Source: Lithospermum erythrorhizon (lineage: Eukaryota > Streptophyta > Magnoliopsida > Boraginales > Boraginaceae). From it: DNA of 64,000 nt. The notes under the pieces were generated by a model. The model saw only the letters and a program-made list of their open reading frames with translations. It had not been told where the DNA came from and made no database searches. This document shows, piece by piece, positions 11,940 to 21,149 of the stretch. Position numbers and translations under genes: made by a program. Where the stretch lies: contig JADFUC010001205.1 of NCBI GenBank assembly GCA_019722365.1, positions 541,314 to 605,313 of the forward strand, written 5' to 3'. Positions within the stretch are counted from its first letter, which is position 1; every line of letters begins with the position of its first letter.

Positions 11940-12190
11940 AGATATAATGTACTGTACTATATCAACGTGCTTACATATACAATTGGTAGTCGTAGGGGAT
12001 CGAGTCACTTGGTTGCCTAATCGACATGTATATCAACATAGTTCAAGCACTTAGATCCAACGAAAACTAACCAGATCCACCAAGTCGAGGATGGATCGAG
12101 GTCAATTGTGATGCAGCCATGCAGGTGTGTTGATGCAGGTGTATATAGGAAACTTGTTGAAGTGCCTGATAGCAATGAATCATGCGAGTT
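11940..12190 (+). pseudogene. RNase H-like (RVT_3-type) fragment, copy 1
   Basis: The translation contains PPSRGWIEVNCDAAM, which resembles the start of RVT_3 RNase H-like domains of plant LINE-derived proteins (P..GW.KVN.DAA). The catalytic Asp of that motif is present, but stops follow at once. The whole 250 bp is repeated at 16,590-16,840 with about the same layout, including tactgtactatatcaac at the start and aggaaacttgttgaagtgcc near the end. The source could be a LINE tail or a retrocopy. No LINE reverse transcriptase was seen nearby. Confidence 0.5.
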
Positions 12191-12589
12191 ATACTTAGAT
12201 CTTTATAAGGGGTTGTAGCTTGTCTTTACTTAAAATTGACAATCGTATTTTTAATTAAACTAAATAAAAAAGTGAAACCCTCCGCCCAAATCGGTTTCTA
12301 ATTTCGCTCGCTTTGAAATCAATTCATCCCAAAAAAATTTATTCCACTTGGTTCTCACCAATCATACGAATCATAATTAGTTTTAAGCTGTAGGACAAAT
12401 ATTCTTGAATTGAATGATTTAATCCAAATTCTTCCTTTCCAAACCCACAAAACAAGCCACCAAAACCGACAAAATTAGTAAAAAATATCAAAAACGAAAT
12501 TGAGGAGAATTAGAGGAGAAAGAAAAATCTAAACTATTTTATCTTGTTTACGGCACATCTTTAGTGGCACCACGATATTGATTTTTCGA

Positions 12590-14165
12590 ATCAAAAGATA
12601 AATACTATAATGGAATCCGCTTTTTAGCATCAAAGCTTCTGTGGCTTAATCGGCACTACCCGATGTATAACACTAAACTATCGGCTGAAGTCATCGTCCA
12701 TCTTGTTTCTGACCTTGTTTTTCCACCAGATGCTTGCATTCTTTGAAAAACACGATGCATTGTAGCGGTGAAAAGCAGGGAAGGGTGAGGGACTTAATCG
12801 AATCAACCTATCAAAAAAGCGACCTATTTAAGCACTTCTATGTTTATTTATTACCTGCTCTCTAAAATTGTTGAGACATTTGCAAGTCATTACTAAAATG
12901 CCTTAAATTAATCTTGAAATGATTCTATTCGTACTTTAAATGTGACAACTCTTGATTTGTAAAATGTGAGAATAAACTTTAGGCAACTTGCATATATCAT
13001 CAACATTAAATAAAACAAATCCATCCCTCGGATTCAATGATGAGGTGAGTATGAGCAATTCCGTCATATTCTCACAAAATCTGGATTGTAATTCTTGGAG
13101 CTGAAAATCAATACAGACATTAAAAAGATCAACTTTGAGATGATGTTCCACAAAAATGACTTATATAGCCTCTCCCTCTTTCGCTTCTTTATAAATCATT
13201 TGCGTATCGGGAATGCAATCCTTTATGATTGCGACAAAATAGGCACCATTTTGTAAACAAAGTAAGCTACCCTTCTTATCTTAATTATTGGAGCTGAATT
13301 CTTGTTGATGAAACTAAATGCATAGCATTTTCAATATCTTGAGACTTTTGTTGCAATGGTTGACCTCTCATATTTTTAATATCAAGTTTGTGAAGTGATA
13401 AAAGTTCACATATGTTTGACTTCAAACTTAATGACTTTGTATCTTGAACATGAACTAAATCCAAAAATCTTTCTCACAACAAATCCTTACACATCCAACA
13501 AAACCTCAAAACAAGCGCCGTTGCTCTTTTTTTTGATTTCATCTACGAACTTCCCCAATCTGATATTTACTATCACCAATTTCTTACTTGAGTATAATTT
13601 GGGACTTTCTTCTATGATTGAAAAGAATCTCCTTTTGAATTAAAAGTGATATGTAGAGCATTCCGGCAGAAGCGTTCAGCAGGGGGAGAATGCTGAGAGG
13701 CACGTTTGGTGTAAAGTCGAAATCTCACTGACCCTAGAAAGTTACGCTTTATTTTTGAATCATGACCTTAAGCATGTGGCCTCTGCATGGAAGCACAGGT
13801 GCGAGAAACTTCATAGAATCGATTGATACTTTTACAACGGCGTTTCGAGCAATTTGCTTTGGCGATTGATTTGTAATTGAATTTCATATGTTGAGATAAG
13901 ATTCTTAAAAATGTTTAATTTTTCCCTTTGTAGGGTATATGCGAGTTTGAACCTCAGCGTGTTCAAAGCCACGGGTTTTCTGTGACTTTACTCCAATTAT
14001 TAAATCATTTCACCGTAAAAGCCTGTCCTTTTGTATTTGATTTGCTAAAAAGATAGCATGAAAAACAATAAGCAAGATTTCTTTTAGGAGAATATTCCAA
14101 CCAATCTTTGAACTCATCCCGATCCATTATGTCGGCGAAAATAGCGACCATTGCTCCGGTGGAGT
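12590..14165 (-). pseudogene. hAT-family transposase relic, TTF-zinc-finger/ZMYM1-like (DUF4371) type
   Basis: hAT transposases excise and reinsert DNA transposons. Minus-strand blocks follow the family order. FKDWLEYSPKRNLAYCFSCY (about 14,050-14,110) matches the TTF-type zinc finger W.EYS...D.A.C..C. KVSIDSMKFL and a shifted RGH follow (about 13,780-13,870). Further on are LLSLHKLDIKNMRGQ (about 13,370-13,420) and ENAMHLVSSTRIQLQ (about 13,290-13,330). An open stretch at 12,936-13,151 contains LFNVCIDFQLQELQSRF and LNPRDGF.LFNVDDICKL. The C-terminal hAT dimerisation block is badly decayed at 12,590-12,790. Frameshifts and stops occur throughout, and terminal inverted repeats were not found. 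Confidence 0.85.
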
Positions 14166-14399
14166 TTTTCGGGACAACTTGTCTGGGCCTATACTAATAT
14201 AAAAAGCGTGCATTTTTTTCTTGTTGATTTGAAACTTCCACATTAGCGTTCCTACTCACGGGTCAACTTTATATGGTAATTAAATCACGCTCAATTGATT
14301 GACTCTAGCGATTTTTGATGCCGTTGATCAAAATCTATATGTGGTTGTTGATAATGGGGAGTCAAAGTTGGTATAAGTCGTCTCAGCGACACTTTCAAT

Positions 14400-15300
14400 A
14401 TTTAAGAACTGTATTTTAAATAAGATTTAATTATGTTAGCACCTATATGAAATTTTTAATGCGAAATTGTAAAATATCGAATAAATTTAATAATCCTAAC
14501 ATAAATTACATAAAATAATACTGTATGACTTAAATTTTAAATTAACTTAATCAAAATTAAATCATACAATAAGTATATTAACAAATCGTTTTAAACTTAG
14601 TAAAAGAAAAAAATTATAAAACAAATAAGGCATATTTTATAAATAATACGGCGTTTTGATACATTAAGTAATATAATACTCCGTAATACCATATATTATT
14701 ATTATTATTAAACAAAGGAAGAAATGCAGATATAAAGTTGAAGAAATTGATTTACAAATCCCAAAGTTGTAAAATTTGACCGATTGTTTATTATACTTAG
14801 GTGAACTTCCTTACGTTGTTTTAACGAATTATGATATTGTCGTGGGTTAAAAAGTGACAGTTTATTATATTTAGATTGGCTTATTTGAATCGTATTTGAG
14901 TTATAAGTTTGGGCCATACAATTATCGATTATATGAGTAGTCACAAATTAATATTAACCCAATAATTAAACTTTAAATATAAAAAATTAGGGAAGCGAAT
15001 AGTATAATTTTTTTTTTTAAAATATATAGTATTATAAATTTTTTTAAATCTGAGACGTCATTGCAATGCTTAGTTCTCAAGCGAATATAAGCACTTGTTG
15101 GAATAATGCAGCCATATTTCGGCTGCTTAATTAGTGGAGGTCGAGGGCATGGTGGGACTAAGTAATAGGTGAACTAATATCACGATGTCGGAAAGAATTT
15201 GGGTAATTGAAAGGACTATTAATTCCAATCGTTATTATTAATTACTTAAACTCAGGGGATTTGATTTAGTGTCTAAATCATAGCACACTCGAAGAAGTCT
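14400..15300. other. AT-rich intergenic DNA
   Basis: No gene recognised. Short open frames only. A few words resembling MITE ends (actccgtaatacc near 14,680) are present but no inverted partner was found. Confidence 0.5.
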
Positions 15301-15315
15301 GCTTATATATTTTTT

Positions 15316-15492
15316 TCAACTGTTGCTCTTATCATCATCAATCGTCTTCGAAAATATATCTTCAACAAAGAAATCTATGAGATTTAATAAAGAACCAAAA
15401 GCCCCCATCAAATCTTGAACTAGATCAACCATGTTAGGGCCACCTAGGACATTATCATTCTGCTTCAGCTTCACACACATAACAATGGATAT
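15316..15492 (-). other. In-frame C-terminal extension of paralogue A after a stop
   Basis: Directly after the TAA of the 148-residue frame, the same frame stays open for 58 more codons and ends in TGA at 15,316-15,318. The extension contains NMVDLVQDLMGAFGSLLNLI, which matches GMFDLVEGLLDGF in the equivalent place of the paralogue. A short intron whose length is a multiple of three, stop readthrough, or a recent truncating stop would each explain this. A GT at gaagtatta and an AG at gaagcag would remove 63 bases including the stop, but that is short for a plant intron. Confidence 0.5.
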
Positions 15493-15939
15493 TTACAATT
15501 GAATCATTTGGGAGCTTAATACTTCCCTATTCTGGAACATCTTTTGCAAAGTTGGGAGAAGACTTTCCTGTACCACAATGGTTGTCTTCTCCATCAGGGT
15601 CTTCACCGACTTCATCATACTTTCATAAGGACTTTTCGAAACATTCTGAAAAGTTGTGATTAGCTCAACAAGCTGATCAGTGAACCATTTGAAGAGCTCC
15701 ATGATCCATTTCATGATGAACCGAAATCCTTTGAGACTTTTTTCCTTGATATAATTCATTGCAGATGAAATGGAGGCTTTGAGCAAAGTCCAAAGATTTC
15801 GAAGCCTGGAGAGATCCTCTGAAACTTTTCTTGAAATAGATTTGGCCACTTTGTGTACATAATGAACCAATTTTTCAGCTCCTGCTGAGATTAAAGAACA
15901 TAGTTTTTCAAACAAGTTCTCAATCATCATGCTACTCAT
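15493..15939 (-). CDS. Small helical protein of unrecognised family, paralogue A
   Basis: A 148-residue open frame that I cannot assign to a known family. It is rich in Lys, Leu, Ser and Met, with no signal peptide and no clear membrane span. The pattern of hydrophobic residues suggests several amphipathic helices. It aligns along most of its length with the product at 17.4-17.9 kb: LFEKLCSLISAGAEKLVHYV near residues 9-28, DLSRLRNLWTLLKASISSAM near 43-62 and FRFIMKWIMELFKWFT near 72-87 all have close counterparts there. The start is the Met that also aligns with the start of the paralogue, and a TATA box lies 66 bp upstream. The reading frame continues in phase past the TAA stop into a conserved tail. 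Expression is unknown. It could be a real lineage-specific gene or a young pseudogene. Confidence 0.6.
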   Translation of the reverse strand: MSSMMIENLFEKLCSLISAGAEKLVHYVHKVAKSISRKVSEDLSRLRNLWTLLKASISSAMNYIKEKSLKGFRFIMKWIMELFKWFTDQLVELITTFQNVSKSPYESMMKSVKTLMEKTTIVVQESLLPTLQKMFQNREVLSSQMIQL

Positions 15940-16004
15940 TTTCTTGAAGTATATGATAGCCTCAATATTATAATTTGCTTCATTTTGTACTCATAATGTT
16001 GCAA

Positions 16005-16012
16005 TTTATATA
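16005..16012 (-). promoter_or_regulatory. TATA box of paralogue A
   Basis: TATATAAA on the minus strand, 66 bp before the start codon, preceded by ttctc. The paralogue has a TATA box preceded by the same ttctc at nearly the same distance, so the promoter was duplicated along with the gene. Confidence 0.6.
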
Positions 16013-16130
16013 GAGAAAATCAGAACAACACCCATAAATTGCACCAAGGCGACGACCATCCACTTCGAATTTAATTTACCTAAAACTATTCTTTGTACTA
16101 CATTCACACTTCTTAAAAAACAAGAAAATT

Positions 16131-16250
16131 TTTATGAATTAGAATACTAGACCCGCATAAATTAGAATACTAAGACTATTCTTTGTTCTAACAATGACGT
16201 AAACATACAGATGTGCATAAATTAGAATACTAGACCCGCTCAAGAAATTT
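16131..16250 (+). repeat. Short direct repeat upstream of paralogue A
   Basis: The word gcataaattagaatacta followed by agacccgc-like sequence occurs at about 16,155 and again at about 16,216, and aatactagacccgc also occurs at about 16,143. It is a small local duplication with no recognised function. Confidence 0.6.
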
Positions 16251-16589
16251 CCATGTCTTTTCTCACATTACCATTTGTTTTTTAATTAATATTAGCTCCT
16301 TTATTTAAATCAAATAATATTTTCTAATTTTATAAATTTTTTAATATAAACACAAAGTTAAACAAATGAATTTTAATTTTTAAATGGATGGCGTATTTAC
16401 AAGAGATGATATGAGCAATTTTCATGAATTTTCATCACTTCTATGACTAAATAGATGTTAAGACTTAAGAGGTGAATATGGGAAGCTGAATTATTACTAC
16501 GTAATTTCCAAGTCAGTTCTAAGGTCGTAGATGGAAGACTTTAGAGGTCAATTCAATCCATTTGGCCCAGAAGTCTATATGCCCTATTC

Positions 16590-16840
16590 GTGCTATAAAT
16601 GTACTGTACTGTACTATATCAACTTGCAGAATTGATAATCGTAAGGGAACGAGTCGTTTGGTCACCTAATCGACATGAATCAACGCGGTTCAAGCATTTA
16701 AATCCTTCGAAAACAAAAAAGGATTCACAAAGCCGAGGATGGCACAAGGTCAATTGTGATCCAGGTGTGCATAGGAAACTTGTTGAAGTGCCTGATAGCA
16801 AGAAATCATGCAGGGGAAGTGGAGGGAGCATAATGTGAAT
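16590..16840 (+). pseudogene. RNase H-like (RVT_3-type) fragment, copy 2
   Basis: Relative of the 11.94 kb fragment. The plus-strand frame at 16,599-16,838 reads SRGWHKVNCDPGVHRKLVEV, resembling the GW.KVN.D start of RVT_3 RNase H-like domains. It lacks the rest of the domain. It lies between paralogue A and paralogue B, about 0.5 kb from the tail end of B, whereas copy 1 lies about 3.1 kb from the tail end of A with the hAT relic in between. Confidence 0.5.
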
Positions 16841-17322
16841 GCTACCATAATATATGTATTGCTAAGAGTACAGATAAACATTGCTATATGTATTTAGTAG
16901 GCACATTATGATACCCTGGTGCTATAAGCACACAAACATTGTTAAACATAGGTCTGAAATTACTATTTTAGCCCAGTCTTATTTGCAAGTGTAGTGTCAA
17001 GAAAATTTCATTAACGGCAAAATATTAATTTCAATACTTTTTAATACTGTTAGTGTTTTTTTTAGTCGTACTCATCATGATACTGCTTGTATCAAGAACA
17101 ATAATGCCAACAAATGCCAATATATAACCTATGAGAATAAGGAATAACAACATATACGGAGTAATAAAAATCACTACTTAATTGAAGACAAACAGATTGG
17201 ATAATCACTTAAACAGGTTGACATACGAGATGATATTAAAAATCCGAAAATCCCTTCAATATCATAAGTGATATATGAAGCATTACAAGTAGCACGAATC
17301 ATACAAAATCAAACTCATGATG

Positions 17323-17403
17323 TCAATGAGGAGCAAAACCATCCAATAAACCTTCAACTAGATCAAACATTCCAATGCCATCATTAACACTAGTGTTCAA
17401 ATG
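17323..17403 (-). other. In-frame C-terminal extension of paralogue B after a stop
   Basis: After the TAG at 17,404-17,406 the same frame remains open for 26 codons and ends in TGA. It contains GMFDLVEGLLDGFAPH, aligned with NMVDLVQDLMGAFGS in paralogue A. The bases before the extension (gcttttgatatag) would serve as a plant 3' splice site. A GT at gccctgtttcg would give a 117-base intron that keeps the frame, though that donor is weak. Confidence 0.5.
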
Positions 17404-17910
17404 CTATATCAAAAGCCGAATAAGATCAACGATTAAACAGAATAGTGAGTCTCCATAATCAGGAGTCTTTTGGTTCCGTTCAGTAGACCCTTTCATTTTC
17501 ATTTTCTCAAAATCCGAAACAGGGCTGCTCTGTGACAAAATGGTTGTCATCTTTCCAAGTGATTTCACTAGAGTAATTGCACATTTAGATACTCCTTTTG
17601 AAACATTCACAATAGGTGTGATAATGCTGATGACCAAATCACTAAACCATTCGAACAGCTTCATAATCCACTTCATCATAAACCGAATGCCTTCAAAACA
17701 TTTTTCCTTAACATAATTAACTGCAGATGAAATGCAGCCTTTGAGCAAATTCCAAATGTTTCGAAGCCTGGAAAGATTGTCCAAGACTTTCTTTGATACA
17801 TAGAACCTAGTATTTTTTACTACATAATGAACATAATCAACCAACTTCTTGGCTCCACCTGAGAACCAAGAGCCTAGTTTTTCAAATAAATACCCAATCA
17901 AACTACTCAT
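17404..17910 (-). CDS. Small helical protein of unrecognised family, paralogue B
   Basis: A 168-residue open frame, paralogous to the product at 15.5-15.9 kb. The first 120 residues align without large gaps: LFEKLGSWFSGGAKKLVDYV, NLSRLRNIWNLLKGCISSAV and IRFMMKWIMKLFEWFSD. The block after that (DLVISIITPIVNVSKGVSKC) is more hydrophobic than in the paralogue and could contact a membrane. The C-terminal 45 residues are not conserved. No signal peptide, catalytic motif or metal site is visible. The family is not recognised. Open frames in both copies despite clear divergence argue for past selection. A TATA box lies 61 bp upstream of the start. Confidence 0.6.
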   Translation of the reverse strand: MSSLIGYLFEKLGSWFSGGAKKLVDYVHYVVKNTRFYVSKKVLDNLSRLRNIWNLLKGCISSAVNYVKEKCFEGIRFMMKWIMKLFEWFSDLVISIITPIVNVSKGVSKCAITLVKSLGKMTTILSQSSPVSDFEKMKMKGSTERNQKTPDYGDSLFCLIVDLIRLLI

Positions 17911-17970
17911 TTCGTTTGTTGTTCTAGAAAAACTAAGACTACGAGATAATATGCCTAAATAATGGAAAAC

Positions 17971-17978
17971 TATATATA
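17971..17978 (-). promoter_or_regulatory. TATA box of paralogue B
   Basis: TATATATA on the minus strand, preceded by ttctc, 61 bp upstream of the start codon. It matches the arrangement at paralogue A. Confidence 0.6.
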
Positions 17979-18036
17979 GAGAATTAGAAGCTTAACATTA
18001 TTTTGTAGTAATAAATGTACGAATCTCTGAAAATTG

Positions 18037-18112
18037 AACGTTTCATATCTCTAGATGATGAACCTCGGTAATGTAACGTTTCATATCTCTAGATGATGAA
18101 CCTCGGTAATGT
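18037..18112. repeat. Perfect 38-bp tandem duplication
   Basis: Two identical 38-bp units lie head to tail, each starting aacgtttcatatctctag. They sit just upstream of the promoter of paralogue B. No mismatch is visible, which suggests a recent slippage event. Confidence 0.95.
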
Positions 18113-18574
18113 ATACTCAACTACCAATAGAATTACCATGTATTCCCCTTTCGAATTAATAAAACTACCATTTTTCGAGCTTGTCATTAATTCTTGTATA
18201 TATATTATGAAAAATTATAATAAAATAATATTATAAAAATATTTTAAAAAATAAATACATTGATATCAATTATATATTTTTTAGATTAATAAATAAAAAG
18301 TAATTTGTGAAATTGAAATGCTTAACATATGGAATCTGTGACGTCGATTAATTTGAAATGGAGGAAGTAGCAGAGAATACGTTATAATGTATGCATGCAT
18401 CATATGATCTTGAACTTGATGAGTAGGTGATGGTTCGTTATTCTATTTTCTCGAGGCAATATTTTGATTCAATTTTTTATAATTAGATTATGAAATAATT
18501 CTTCCAATTTTTTTTTGTCATCCTAGCTATTTTCACGTCAATTAAATAATTAGGAATGAATGACATTTTACATA

Positions 18575-18829
18575 TTCCCTCCGTCTCTAAATGATTGACG
18601 TTTTAGGCTAATATTCTTGTATTAAAATATTTGATTTTTCACATTTTCAAGATAAGTTTTCCATATTTTTTTCCCTTTAAATCCCTACTTTATTTGCTTT
18701 AATTGACATAATTAATTACTTACTTCTTAGACATAAAGAAAAGTTGTCATAAGGATAAAAAAGGTAAAAAACATCTCACTTTAATTTATTGTGCGATGGC
18801 CAAAACGTGATTGTTAGAGACGGAAGGAG
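18575..18829. mobile_element. Stowaway MITE
   Basis: 255 bp flanked by TA on both sides. The ends read ttccctccgtctctaa on the left and, in reverse complement, ctccttccgtctctaa on the right, close to the Stowaway consensus ctccctccgtcc. It is non-coding and is mobilised by Tc1/mariner transposases. Confidence 0.9.
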
Positions 18830-19150
18830 TAATATCTCTAATTAATGATCAAGCCCAACAATTTAATGAATGTATTGGTATTAGAAGCATTAAACATAAA
18901 GAAAGTAAAATTTGTATATTCGCAATGTAACTTTGAATACATTAGATAGGTGTCTAAAAGGACAAATCAATCAAACATTGGATTGGAATTTCAAAGTGAA
19001 TAGTATTTTAAAATAATTTTTTTTTTTGGTAGGATGACAACTTAAAAAATCGGAGGCAATATTAAAATAAAGTAATATCATGAAAATCTTTAAAAGAATG
19101 AATTCTAGAATATCGATTTTATATCATTATGGTAACGGCTAAAAATAATA

Positions 19151-19411
19151 CTCCCTCCATTTCATAATAGAAGACCTTTTAGAATTTTACATATATATTA
19201 AGAAAATTATTATAATATTGGAAATGTGTAAATAGTTAGTGTAAATTACTATTTTGTATGTAATTGAACTAATAGAAGATGTTGTTTGAGTTGACCAAGT
19301 ACAAAAGTAACTTTTGAACATTAATTTTTTACATTGAAATTCTAAAACGACATATAATTTGAATAAATTAATAATTGTTAAAAGTCGTTCCTTATTATGA
19401 AATGGAGGGAG
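19151..19411. mobile_element. Stowaway MITE, second subfamily
   Basis: 261 bp between TA target duplications. The left end ctccctccatttcataata is matched on the right by ctccctccatttcataata in reverse complement. The internal sequence differs from the MITE 320 bp to the left, so these are separate insertions of different subfamilies. Confidence 0.92.
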
Positions 19412-19487
19412 TAATGTTCAAATGTTTTCAAATGAAGAGAGTATTACAATTGCATTAAGTAGTATTTATTCTTTTTTTTCATTAATT

Positions 19488-19503
19488 CACTACTAGAAAA
19501 TAG
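19488..19503 (+). repeat. Left terminal inverted repeat of CACTA element 1
   Basis: CACTACTAGAAAATAG, preceded by the ATT target duplication at 19,485-19,487. The partner is at the right end, where the second half has diverged. Confidence 0.9.
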
Positions 19504-21100
19504 AGGCCGAAAGGTGTCGTAGATCACAAGCCTTGAGCGCCGTAGCGTTTCAGTTGGTGTAGTGTCGGTATATAATGAGCGCTTTAATTAGCGACAAGCC
19601 TCATGCAGACACGAAGCAGGCACTACATAGAGATAACTACGGGCCCGTTGGGTTCGGTATCTGACTTATTTATCTGACGCCATATAACGTTTTAATTTCT
19701 TTTTTGATTTATTTTTATTCACCCAAATGACTTTCACAAATGACTTTGTGGTTATAATTTCATTTTGAATTATTTTATTACCCGGCCAGCTATCACAGAC
19801 ACTATATGTAATTAATATTATTTTTGATTTATTTTATTACCGACACCTACAGAAGCGCCTGTAGTTTATAATACCGTCGATGTGTTGAAGGTCGACTTCA
19901 TAGGCATACGTTGGACATAAACCCCGTCTTGCCGACACCATTACCGACACCACACAGCCAAATTTTCCAAAAAAATTTATGCGGCTTTGAATCTTCTGAC
20001 ATTTGTAGAAATCGGTACATGAAATTCACAATAATACCCAAAAAAAAACGGGCAAGCAACGTACAAAAACAATATAAGCGTCAAACAAAAATATCAACAT
20101 AAACATCAAACAAAAATAATAACACAAAATACTATCTAAAAAATGAACAACGATATAAAGACCAAACAAAATTAATAACCTGAAAAATATCCAAAAATCA
20201 TCAACATAGCATTAAAGTACCACTGCTCTTTGGATAATTTTTCCTACAATAAGCAATGTAACAACATTATGAAGATAAAAAATTAGAGACATAAAAAATA
20301 AAAATGTAACAAAATTAAGCAGAAATAATTAGATAGACATAAATGTAACCATCATTACCTCGAAATAATTTTACGCTAAATGAAACAATATATGAGTTAG
20401 TAGATCATAAATAATTAGATATCTAACAAAATAATTACCTCAAAATAAATTCCTACAAAAGAAACAATTAGAAAGTTAGTAGTCATTATTATAAAATTAA
20501 ACAAAACAATAAGTAAATTATAATTGAGGTTGAAATTGTGAAAGTTAAAATGTAAAAAATATAGTGATTATGAGATTAGAAGTGTTTATATAGTGGAAGG
20601 GCTGAGTTAGAAATTTAAGCGGCCCAGGCGCCATACCGACACGGACTTGACGCCGTGTGTGTAAAATGTTTAAAATTCCAGCGCTTTATTTTAAGCGGGA
20701 ATCAGAAAGAGGCCCCGGATACCGGCCGTACCCGACCTTATACGACACCATATTGAATAATGTAATTACGTACCGACACTAACCGACCACATACTTAAGC
20801 GCCATTCGCCTGCGCATGCGCGCCCACATTGGTCCATGTTATGCTTACGAACCTACGACATTATTAGCCGATAATATGAAGAGCGAACTACCGTACTACT
20901 TAGCGCCGTTATCATATACTTGTTAACACAAACACTTAATGGTTTTATGGAAGGAATAAATGGAATATTGATAGGCTTTCATTTTCACGTTCGGAAAACC
21001 ATACAAATAATCGCTTTGAAAACAAATAGTATTTCTTGACATTTTGCAACTTTCAAGTGAAATGAAATATTTAGAAGTTTTTACTAGTATCGATTATTAC
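19504..21100. promoter_or_regulatory. Left subterminal region of CACTA element 1
   Basis: Words such as gtgtcgg, ccgacac and gacgcc recur near 19,563, 19,840, 19,925-19,950, 20,630 and 20,750-20,790, separated by A-rich DNA. In CACTA elements such arrays bind the second protein and are needed for transposition. No open frame is recognised here. Confidence 0.6.
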
Positions 21101-21149
21101 GAAAAACTTTGCAAATAAAACGGTGGATCTAATTCTCTTCCGACTTCGC

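Noticed and set aside
11940..16840. Complete LINE elements at the two RNase H-like fragments
   Set aside because: Only the first few residues of an RNase H-like domain are readable, with no reverse transcriptase, endonuclease or poly-A tail nearby.
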